From: an uncultured Pelagibacteraceae bacterium
Lineage (GTDB): Bacteria > Pseudomonadota > Alphaproteobacteria > Pelagibacterales > Pelagibacteraceae
NCBI GenBank assembly: GCA_902591775.1
Contig: CACJBW010000003.1
Location: forward strand, 1 to 64,000
Direction of reading: 5' to 3'
DNA: 64,000 nt
In this document: positions 1 to 8,113 of the stretch, in pieces
Numbering within the stretch: the stretch's first letter is position 1
Layout of the letters: each line of letters opens with the position of its first letter
Program-made: the position numbers and the translations under genes
Notes under the pieces: model-generated
Told to the model about the DNA's origin: nothing
Database searches by the model: none
What the model saw: only the letters and a program-made list of their open reading frames with translations

Positions 1-1
1 A

Positions 2-496
2 AATAAAAGAGTTATTCAATTTACAAAATTTTTTATGGATGTGACAAGATCATTTCCAACATTAATAATAGCAATGGTGTTTTTATATTTGATGGGTAAA
101 TCATCTTTACCAGCAGTGATTGCTATTACGATACACACTGCTGGAGCACTTGGTAAATTATTTACTGAGGCTATAGAAAATTGTGATGGAAAACCTATTG
201 AAGGTTTAAGTTCTGTTGGTGCAACTTGGACACAGAAGATAAGATTTTCAGTTCTTCCCCAGGTACTACCTTTGTTTTTAAGTTATGGAATATTGAGGTT
301 AGAAATTAATGTTAGAGAATCTACAATATTAGGTTTTGTTGGTGCAGGTGGAATTGGAGAAATGTTAGCAGCTTTAATACAATGGAATTATGGAGCTGAT
401 GTTTTAGCGTGTATGTTCTTACTGGTTGGTACGATAATTGCATTAGATTATTTGTCTGCATATTGGAGACATAAATTAATTGGAGCAAATCAATGA
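2..496 (+). CDS. phnE: Phosphonate ABC transporter permease PhnE1 (5' end outside window; frame open to base 2)
   Basis: BPD permease EAA-like loop (TEAIENCDGKPIEGLSSVGAT), GFVGAGGIGEML motif typical of PhnE; directly followed by a second PhnE. Confidence 0.88.
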   Translation, partial: NKRVIQFTKFFMDVTRSFPTLIIAMVFLYLMGKSSLPAVIAITIHTAGALGKLFTEAIENCDGKPIEGLSSVGATWTQKIRFSVLPQVLPLFLSYGILRLEINVRESTILGFVGAGGIGEMLAALIQWNYGADVLACMFLLVGTIIALDYLSAYWRHKLIGANQ

Positions 497-1893
497 GTTC
501 TAGTTTAGCTATTCAAAGAGAAAATATTCGTAAATTATTTCCTGACACATTCAATCAAGCTAGAAAAAGTAGATTAAGAGGCCAAATAATTTTTTTTCTC
601 GTCTTAGTATATTTAATAGTAGGTTTTTTTACTTTAGATGTTGTTGATATCCCAAAAAAATGGAAACCACAAAATGCTGCTATGTTTGTCTTAGACACAT
701 ATGCACACAAAGATCATGTAACAATGAAATGGGAAAATCATGAGGATATTAAAATAGCTTTTGAAGGAAATTATAGAAGTGTTTATGGAAGAGATAATCT
801 TGATAAATCAATTCCAGATTGGTTTTATAAAAATTCTGATAAAGTTGGCAATGTAGTTGAGTTTAATAATAAAGGTAAGGCAATATTATACAAAGATAAA
901 GTCGAGATTGTAAATTTTCCAAAATATGAGAGAGATTTTACCATAAAATTAAATTCTAATGGTAAACCTTACCTTGTAGGTTCAGAGGATTTGGTCATAG
1001 AAGATTTAAAAGGTTTTAGAATCACAGAAAATAGAGTTGAATTTAGACCAACTTTGTATGAGAGAATTCAAGTATATCCAAAAAAAGTTGAAATTCATCG
1101 TTACAGTATCGGATGGAAATATTTTTGGTTTGATTTCTCAAGTCCGTTAGAACCATATACCTTTTTCGAAGCATTAGGTTTGACTTTTTCTAAAGAAAGA
1201 GTTGTTCCTGAAATGTCTAATTTAAAACTTTTCTTAACAGAGATTAAGGATAATGAAGCATTTATGCACGGTAGAGTTTGGTGGGCAATGCTCGAAACAA
1301 TAGTTATGGCTGTACTTGGGACAATGTTTGCTACGGTAATGGCTCTGCCCTTGTCATTCCTTGCTGCATACAACGTTACACCTATTAAAGCTCTAAGATT
1401 TACGTTAAGAAGATTATTTGATACTTTAAGAGGAATAGACTTTTTAATTTGGAGTTTAATATTTTTAAGAGCTTTTGGTCCAGGACCCTTCACTGGTATT
1501 TTTGCGATTGGTTTTACTGATACAGGTACTTTAGGTAAATTATATTCTGAAGCAATTGAAAATACTGAGAAGAAACAACAAGAAGGAGTTAAATCTACAG
1601 GGGCTAGCAAATTTCTACAACATAGATTTGGTATAATTCCTCAAATACTTCCAATTTTTGTATCTCAATCCTTATACTATTTAGAGTCAAATACTAGAGG
1701 AGCCGTAATAATAGGTGCAATGGGCGCAGGAGGAATTGGTTTACAATTTTTAGGTGCACTAGGTACTGGAAATGATTTTGAAAATGTCGCCTACATGGCA
1801 ATATTAGTTTTGGCTGTAGTAATATTTATGGATAGATTATCTGCTTGGCTTAGAAGAATATTAATTGGATCAGATCAATTAATTGTAAGGTAA
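493..1893 (+). CDS. phnE: Phosphonate ABC transporter permease PhnE2, with large extracytoplasmic insertion after TM1
   Basis: C-terminal PhnE permease domain (RGIDFLIWSLIFLRAFGPGPFTGIFAIGFTDTGTLGKLYSEAIEN, AMGAGGIGLQ); ATGA overlap with upstream phnE1. Confidence 0.88.
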   Translation: MSSSLAIQRENIRKLFPDTFNQARKSRLRGQIIFFLVLVYLIVGFFTLDVVDIPKKWKPQNAAMFVLDTYAHKDHVTMKWENHEDIKIAFEGNYRSVYGRDNLDKSIPDWFYKNSDKVGNVVEFNNKGKAILYKDKVEIVNFPKYERDFTIKLNSNGKPYLVGSEDLVIEDLKGFRITENRVEFRPTLYERIQVYPKKVEIHRYSIGWKYFWFDFSSPLEPYTFFEALGLTFSKERVVPEMSNLKLFLTEIKDNEAFMHGRVWWAMLETIVMAVLGTMFATVMALPLSFLAAYNVTPIKALRFTLRRLFDTLRGIDFLIWSLIFLRAFGPGPFTGIFAIGFTDTGTLGKLYSEAIENTEKKQQEGVKSTGASKFLQHRFGIIPQILPIFVSQSLYYLESNTRGAVIIGAMGAGGIGLQFLGALGTGNDFENVAYMAILVLAVVIFMDRLSAWLRRILIGSDQLIVR

Positions 1894-1960
1894 ATAGAAA
1901 AAATACCTTTATCAAAAATTTTTCTAGAAATTTTAATTTAAGAATTTAAAAAGATAAAAA

Positions 1961-2389
1961 TCAATCTTTCCAGAATTTCCACCAAGGTTTTTCTTCCTTT
2001 GTTATCTCATTATTGTCAACAACAACTTTAGTTATAGATGGATCCTCTCCATCTACTAATCCTGCTCTAGCAGTTGTTTTAGCGTCTTCTAATTTTAGTT
2101 TTGCCTCAAAAACTCTGTTTTCATTACACAATTTCATGCCCTCTTTCATTAATGCTTCTGCCTCAGATGCTTTTTCGGGACTAGATCTTGAAATATCATT
2201 TTTAACAGTGGCTCTTAACATAAGTACGCCAGGGTCTTCACAATTCCCTATTTCATTTTTAAATGTATCCTCAGTATTTTGTGAATAACTACTGCCGGCT
2301 TGTTGCTCTGTTATTTTAGCATGATTGTCAGCTTGAGTAATAGAAATTGTGGATAAAGTTAATATAAATGAGATTAAGATTTTATTCAT
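1961..2389 (-). CDS. Hypothetical exported protein, 142 aa
   Basis: N-terminal signal peptide (MNKILISFILTLSTISITQA); no family recognised. Confidence 0.7.
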   Translation of the reverse strand: MNKILISFILTLSTISITQADNHAKITEQQAGSSYSQNTEDTFKNEIGNCEDPGVLMLRATVKNDISRSSPEKASEAEALMKEGMKLCNENRVFEAKLKLEDAKTTARAGLVDGEDPSITKVVVDNNEITKEEKPWWKFWKD

Positions 2390-2411
2390 AATAATCTATT
2401 AACTTACTTTT

Positions 2412-2429
2412 GTTAAAAAAATGTTAAAG
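2412..2429 (-). promoter_or_regulatory. Candidate Pho box, CTTTAAC-ATTT-TTTTAAC (7-4-7), upstream of exported orphan; orientation ambiguous
   Basis: 11-bp periodic direct repeat between divergent 1961..2389 and 2444..3616. Confidence 0.4.
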
Positions 2430-2443
2430 AAATAAAAAAATTT

Positions 2444-3616
2444 GTGAAATATTTGTCTGCATTTTTAATAGGTATATCAGTTACCTTTTGTTACAGCAGT
2501 TGTATGTATCTGTTCTCAGCGTTGTTGCTAACTTGGGAAAATGAACTTAGTATCTCAAGGAATAATTTAACCTTTATTTATTCTCTAGGCTTAGTTGTGC
2601 ATAGTTTACTTTTACCTTTTCTAGGTAAGATTGTAGATAGAAATCTAAGTTTTCCAATGATGTGGACCAGTCCTATACTGTTAGGACTAAGTGTAATTTA
2701 TCTTTCATCAGTAGATACATATGGTGGATTTTTACTTGCTTGGATACTTGTCAGTGCAACCTCGGGTGGCTGTCTTTATACGATGCTTTTTAGTGTCATT
2801 ACTATTAATTTAAAATCAAAGGCCAAAACATCTATTGCAATAATTACTTTATTTGCTGGATTTGCAAGCACATACACATTTCCTACTGCTACTTATTTAA
2901 CAGAACAATATGACTGGAGGTTTACTGTATTTATTTTTGGAATATTAAATATATTGATTAGTTCACCAGCTAATTATTTTGGTTTCAAAAATATAATTAT
3001 AAAAGAATTTAAAAAAATTGAAAAGAAAACAGATCAAAATTCAAAGCTTAAAATAATACTTAAAGATTATAGATTTTGGTTATTTAGTTTTTCATTGTTT
3101 GTTATTGGATTTAATATTGGTGCTATTACAACTCATGTAATTCCAATGTTGCAGGAAAAAGGGATGAGTCTATCCCAAGCTGTATTGACAGCATCTCTGT
3201 TTGGACCAGGACAAGTAATAGGTAGAATTTTAGTTATGATATATGGAGGTGATAAGTCAAATTTAAAATTATTTGTAATTTGTTTTTACTCGATGGTAGT
3301 TGGAATGATATTTTTATACTTTATAAATATTAATCATTACTTAGCATTTTTATTTGTTTTATTTAATAGTTCAGCATATGGCAGTATGGCTATTTTAAAA
3401 CCTTTGGTTCAAAATGATACTTTTGGCCAAAAAAACTTTGGCAATATTCATGGTATTTTAGCTTTGCAATATATGATTGGTAGTATTGCTGGTCCATGGA
3501 TTGGTTCGTTGGTATGGAATGTAGGAGGATATGATTTGTTAATATTAGTATTTTTTGTTTTAGCAATATTTGGTAACTCGACAGCAATTTTTTTAAACAA
3601 AAAAAAGTTTATTTAA
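2444..3616 (+). CDS. MFS transporter, substrate unknown (GTG start)
   Basis: 12-TM-like hydrophobic protein of 390 aa with MFS-like GKIVDR loop. Confidence 0.75.
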   Translation: MKYLSAFLIGISVTFCYSSCMYLFSALLLTWENELSISRNNLTFIYSLGLVVHSLLLPFLGKIVDRNLSFPMMWTSPILLGLSVIYLSSVDTYGGFLLAWILVSATSGGCLYTMLFSVITINLKSKAKTSIAIITLFAGFASTYTFPTATYLTEQYDWRFTVFIFGILNILISSPANYFGFKNIIIKEFKKIEKKTDQNSKLKIILKDYRFWLFSFSLFVIGFNIGAITTHVIPMLQEKGMSLSQAVLTASLFGPGQVIGRILVMIYGGDKSNLKLFVICFYSMVVGMIFLYFININHYLAFLFVLFNSSAYGSMAILKPLVQNDTFGQKNFGNIHGILALQYMIGSIAGPWIGSLVWNVGGYDLLILVFFVLAIFGNSTAIFLNKKKFI

Positions 3617-4163
3617 AGCTTCTCTCTACGTGTTTGTAAAAATAATTTATATTTGGAATTTCTAAATTTTCAATTTTAGCAAGATCATCATATTTTCTTA
3701 ATCTAACTGCATCTTGCATAAAAGGTTGTTTAATAAATTCGTTTGCTTCCTCTTTGGAAAAACTTCCTCCTTGGACATCTAAACTTCGTTTTGAAGCAAT
3801 AGATAAAGACTCATAATAACCTTTTTCACAATAAACCAAATATCTTTTAGCCGGAACATGTCCTTTAATTAATATTGTAACATCTTCTGGAAAAAATCTA
3901 GAAAGAAAAAGAGATCCTGAATTTTCATGCTTTTTATCTATTCCTTTTTTTATGGCTTCTTTGTCATTATTAATTAAGTGACCAATATCATGGAATAGGG
4001 CTGCAGTAATAAAAAAATGGTTTTCATTATTTTTTTTTGCCAATAATGCGCATTGAATTGCATGTTCTAGTTGTGAAACTTTTTCATTTCCATATTGTTT
4101 GTCTGATCCAATTTCTTCTATAATTTTAAATAAATTGGCAATATTTGACATATTATCCATCAT
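3609..4163 (-). CDS. PhnZ-like HD-domain mixed-valence diiron oxygenase (putative C-P bond cleaving)
   Basis: HD ligands QLEH, LFHDIGH, KKHENSG, GHVPAKRYLV, RLRKYDD; Y-x-x-E element (YGNE) as in PhnZ Y24/E27; SIASKRSLDVQGG matches PhnZ phosphonate-binding region from memory. Confidence 0.82.
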   Translation of the reverse strand: MMDNMSNIANLFKIIEEIGSDKQYGNEKVSQLEHAIQCALLAKKNNENHFFITAALFHDIGHLINNDKEAIKKGIDKKHENSGSLFLSRFFPEDVTILIKGHVPAKRYLVYCEKGYYESLSIASKRSLDVQGGSFSKEEANEFIKQPFMQDAVRLRKYDDLAKIENLEIPNINYFYKHVERSFK

Positions 4164-4182
4164 ATTCTTTTAAATTAAAAAT

Positions 4183-4200
4183 GTTTCAGTTTTATTACAA
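4183..4200 (-). promoter_or_regulatory. Candidate Pho box TTGTAAT-AAAA-CTGAAAC
   Basis: 7-4-7 direct repeat about 20 bp upstream of the phnZ-like start. Confidence 0.5.
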
Positions 4201-4258
4201 TTTAGATTTAGTACTCATTAAGTATAGAAAAAATATTTTATAGTAATAAAAGTTAAAA

Positions 4259-4714
4259 ATGAAAAAACTTTTATTTGTTTGTACTGGCAATTCTCACAGA
4301 AGCATATTGGCCGAAAGTGTAGTTAATAAATTTCATAAAAATAAATTTATTGGTTACAGTGCGGGTAGCAAACCATCTGGAATAATTAATAAATATGTCA
4401 TTAAGTATCTAAATGAAAATAATTTTGATACAAAAAATCTGTCATCAAAAAACTTCAACAAATTCTTGAATGAGAAAACAACCTTTGATCAGGTATTTAC
4501 TGTATGTAACAATGCTAGTAATGAAGTTTGTCCAGTCTGGCCATCCCCTGAAAAAATAGTTCATTGGGATATTGAAGATCCTGTTTATATCATTAATGAG
4601 TTAGAGAAGAGTGATAAACCAAATAAAGAAGAGCTGATTTCAACAGAAATACATAAAACTTATTCCAATTTAGAAACAAGAATTAATGATTGGATAAAAA
4701 ATTATGAAATATAG
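4259..4714 (+). CDS. arsC: Arsenate reductase, LMW-phosphotyrosine-phosphatase fold
   Basis: N-terminal CX5R loop CTGNSHRS; FDQVFTVCNNASNEVCPVWP..HWDIEDP motif typical of ArsC-type enzymes. Confidence 0.85.
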   Translation: MKKLLFVCTGNSHRSILAESVVNKFHKNKFIGYSAGSKPSGIINKYVIKYLNENNFDTKNLSSKNFNKFLNEKTTFDQVFTVCNNASNEVCPVWPSPEKIVHWDIEDPVYIINELEKSDKPNKEELISTEIHKTYSNLETRINDWIKNYEI

Positions 4715-5381
4715 TAAGTTTTTTCTTGGAGAGTTTATTGGTAGTTGTTTCCTTGTAATGATTATTGTTGGCTCAGGAATAATGGCTGAAAATCTTACAA
4801 ATGACACAGGTATTATGCTTTTAGCCAATACTATAGCAACTGGCGCAGGACTTTTTGTGCTAATAACTGTTTTTAGTGATGTTTCAGGAGCACATTTTAA
4901 TCCATTTGTAAGTCTAGCAATGTTTCTTACAAAAAAATTAAAAGGAAATTTATTACCCACATATATATCTGCGCAAATTTTAGGTTGTTTGTTAGGTGTA
5001 GCACTTGCCAATTTCTTTTTCGAACATCAAATTTTTGAATTATCAACAAAATCAAGGGACGGAATAAATATATTTACATCTGAAATTGTAGCAACATTTG
5101 GATTGATACTGATAATTTTTGGATCATTAAAGAAAGGAAGTGTGGTAGTGGCCTCATGTGTAGCTTTTTATATCACTGCTGGTTATTGGTTTACATCATC
5201 TACATCATTTGCAAATCCTGCTGTAGCAATAGCGAGAACATTTACAGAAAGTTTTACTGGAATTAATTATATGTATACTCCAGTTTATATATTAGCAGAA
5301 ATTATCGGTGCACTTTTTGCTGTATTTGTGGCTAAAAAAATGCTTTTCAATAACAGGACAAGAGATAAAACTATCTCGTAG
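4704..5381 (+). CDS. MIP-family channel (aquaporin/aquaglyceroporin, AqpS-like)
   Basis: SGAHFNPFVSLA and SFANPAVAIAR (NPF/NPA loops); 11-bp overlap with arsC. Confidence 0.85.
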   Translation: MKYSKFFLGEFIGSCFLVMIIVGSGIMAENLTNDTGIMLLANTIATGAGLFVLITVFSDVSGAHFNPFVSLAMFLTKKLKGNLLPTYISAQILGCLLGVALANFFFEHQIFELSTKSRDGINIFTSEIVATFGLILIIFGSLKKGSVVVASCVAFYITAGYWFTSSTSFANPAVAIARTFTESFTGINYMYTPVYILAEIIGALFAVFVAKKMLFNNRTRDKTIS

Positions 5382-5382
5382 A

Positions 5383-5415
5383 AAAATTGAACCTATAAGA
5401 TTTAAGGTCAATTTT
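5383..5415 (+). terminator. Candidate hairpin terminator after the aquaporin gene
   Basis: AAAATTGAACCT / AGGTCAATTTT stem with one bulge. Confidence 0.5.
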
Positions 5416-5491
5416 CTAAATCAGTTTTTAAAAAATTTATTGAATATTAAAGATTAAAATAATAATGAAGAATATCTATAAGTAAAAACTA

Positions 5492-6211
5492 TTACAGGCT
5501 AGAAGGATTAATACTTTCAAACTCCAGCATGTTTTTAAAGGTACACATTTCAGGTTTTGTTAAAGTAATTTTTGGAAATTTTTTATTAAAATCAGAGGAT
5601 AATTGTTTATTAAATTTAATTAAATTTTTTATTTCAGTCTCATTAAGTTGTCTCAAGATATAAGCTAATGTAACATGGAAAGTATATCTTTGATGATTTT
5701 CAAATTTAATTTTCAATAAATTACTTAGTTCATCTCTACAATTTCTTAAAATTTTTTCGTCCTCCTCAGAAAAGGGTTCTAAAACAATGCTGTAACCACC
5801 AAAAAATGTTTTTAGTTTTAAATTGATTTCTTTTGGAAAATTATAGTTTTCAATTCTTTTATTTAATTGAATAGCTATATCTTTGTAATCCAAATCAAGA
5901 TCTATATCTGTTGGCCAATAATAAGTATTTTTTGTATTTAAATTACAACAGTCAAATAATGTCATATGAAAACTAGATGGAGGTAAATAGGAATAAGTTT
6001 TTTCAGGATTAAAATTTTCTAAATTTTTTTGAAAACCAATAATTTGATCAGATAAATATGTATTAAGAGGAATATTACAAATTATTGTGCACCCTGGAAA
6101 TGGTAAAGGTTTTCCTTTATCGTCAAATTTATTTTCTGCACCTTTTAAAGTATACCCTCTAAGTTTACCTGCTAAAAATTGCTCTTGGTTATTAACTATA
6201 TTTAAATCCAT
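5492..6211 (-). CDS. DUF1868-type 2H phosphoesterase superfamily protein
   Basis: KPLPFPGCTIICNIP start motif; two H-x-T motifs, FHMTLFD and FHVTLAY. Confidence 0.8.
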   Translation of the reverse strand: MDLNIVNNQEQFLAGKLRGYTLKGAENKFDDKGKPLPFPGCTIICNIPLNTYLSDQIIGFQKNLENFNPEKTYSYLPPSSFHMTLFDCCNLNTKNTYYWPTDIDLDLDYKDIAIQLNKRIENYNFPKEINLKLKTFFGGYSIVLEPFSEEDEKILRNCRDELSNLLKIKFENHQRYTFHVTLAYILRQLNETEIKNLIKFNKQLSSDFNKKFPKITLTKPEMCTFKNMLEFESINPSSL

Positions 6212-6220
6212 TAAAATAAA

Positions 6221-7058
6221 CTAAAACCAGTTTATATTTTCTTTGTCACAAAGTTCTTTCAGCCTTAATGGATAGTCTGTCATGATACCATCTACACCAT
6301 ACTCAATCATTTTTAACATATCGTTCTCTTCATTAACTGTCCAAACGTTCACTGGCAAATCTTCTTGATGAGAAATATCTACTAGTTTTTTTGTAATATC
6401 TTTATGGTATGGATGCAAAGCCTTTCCACCTTGTGATTTTATAATTTTTGGTAATTCATATTTTTCAAAAAAAGGTAAGTAACTCATCCATGGAGATCTA
6501 TTGTAAATTGTATTTTTAATTTTAATTCCTGCCTGTTGTTGAAAACTTAAATAAGCTCTTGAAATTTCAGGGTAAAGATTTTTGATTTCTGTCAGTGTTC
6601 TCCAATCAAATGAAGAAATGATTATTTTATTTTGTAAATTTGATTTATTTACTTCTTTCATAACAAGTTTTACCATTTCCTCTGGGGTTGGAGTTAAATT
6701 TTCCTCGTCAGGTGTAGATTTAATTTCTAAATTTATTAACAAATCTTCTTCCATATCTAGATAATTTATTTAAAGACCCAACATCAAATTTTAAAAGCTC
6801 ATCGTAACTTAAGTCAAATATTATTATATTTTCATCCGTTATCCAATTTCCCTCATTATCTTTTGTAAAACTTGGATCTAATCTAAAGTCATGTGTAATC
6901 ACAGGAATAAGATCTTTGGAAATCAAAATATCTGTTTCGTATGCATTAATATTGTTTTTAAATAAATATTTAAAACTTTCTAAAGTATTTTCAGGAAGAT
7001 CTCCTCTAGCGCCTCTATGGCCATAAATTTTAATATAATTTGGCTTTGATAAAATCAA
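6221..7058 (-). pseudogene. Glycerophosphodiester phosphodiesterase (GDPD/UgpQ), split into two ORFs (7058..6720 and 6754..6221) by frameshift plus apparent internal deletion
   Basis: ORF1 has GHRGARGDLPENTLESF..YETDILISKDLIPVITHD; ORF2 has INLEIKSTPDEEN..SFDWRTL..VWTVNEENDM..GVDGIMTDYP; overlap in different frames; PTLEEVL segment absent. Confidence 0.75.
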
Positions 7059-7060
7059 AA

Positions 7061-8113
7061 TTAATTTACTCGATTACCATTAGATTTATCAAAAACATAA
7101 TAATTGTTATCATTTATGTTCAAAGATAATTTACTTCCTTTTTTAATAATTTGACTTCCAGGACATCTAAAACAAAAATCTTTTTTATTTTTTATTTCTC
7201 CATAAATCAAATTATCTGAACCTAATTGTTCTACCAGATCTACAGATAAATTTATTAAACCTTTATCAGTTTGCGACATATGCTCTGGTCTAATTCCTAA
7301 TATAACTGGTCCATTAAAATCACTTGTAACATTATTAATTTCAAAACCTTCTGAAGTAAGAGTTTTATTTTTTAATTCTCCTTCAAGAAAATTCATCTGT
7401 GGCGAACCTATAAATCCTGCGACAAACATAGATTTAGGATTATTATAAATTTCTATCGGTGTTCCAAGCTGCTCAATAAGGCCATTATTTATTACTGCCA
7501 GTCTATCAGCTAAGGTCATAGCTTCTACTTGGTCATGAGTTACAAATATACTTGTCACTCCAACTTTTTGCTGAAGTTTTTTTATTTCAAGCCTCATTTG
7601 TATTCTTAGTTTTGCATCTAAATTAGATAATGGCTCATCAAATAAAAATATTTTAGGACTTCTTACAATAGCTCTTCCCATAGCAACTCTCTGCCTTTGA
7701 CCTCCTGACAACATGGATGGTTTTCTTTGCAAGTATTCAGAAATTTGTAATAGCTTTGCTGCCTCATTAACTTTTTTTTCAATATCTTCTTTTGAAATAC
7801 CTCTATTTTTTAATCCGTAAGCCAAATTGTTGTAAACATTCATGTGAGGATAGAGTGCATAATTCTGAAAAACCATCGCAACATCTCTCTCTGAAGGGTC
7901 AACTTTATTAATTAATATTCCATCAAGATTTATATTACCTTCAGTTATGTCTTCTAACCCAGCAATCATTCTTAAAAGAGTAGATTTTCCACATCCGCTC
8001 GGTCCAACAAAAACCATGAATTCACCATTTTCTACATTCATACTTGTCTCATGAACAGCTATAGTTCCGTTTGGATAGATTTTAGTAACTTTATTTAATT
8101 CTAAAAAACTCAT
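7061..8113 (-). CDS. ugpC: sn-glycerol-3-phosphate ABC transporter ATP-binding protein
   Basis: Walker [10 protein letters not shown], signature LSGGQRQRVAMGRAIVR, C-terminal regulatory OB fold of MalK/UgpC type. Confidence 0.92.
   Translation of the reverse strand: MSFLELNKVTKIYPNGTIAVHETSMNVENGEFMVFVGPSGCGKSTLLRMIAGLEDITEGNINLDGILINKVDPSERDVAMVFQNYALYPHMNVYNNLAYGLKNRGISKEDIEKKVNEAAKLLQISEYLQRKPSMLSGGQRQRVAMGRAIVRSPKIFLFDEPLSNLDAKLRIQMRLEIKKLQQKVGVTSIFVTHDQVEAMTLADRLAVINNGLIEQLGTPIEIYNNPKSMFVAGFIGSPQMNFLEGELKNKTLTSEGFEINNVTSDFNGPVILGIRPEHMSQTDKGLINLSVDLVEQLGSDNLIYGEIKNKKDFCFRCPGSQIIKKGSKLSLNINDNNYYVFDKSNGNRVN

Noticed and set aside
1101-1610. 169-aa minus-strand ORF inside phnE2
   Set aside because: Fully antisense to a convincing permease gene; no domain resemblance or RBS; typical shadow ORF.
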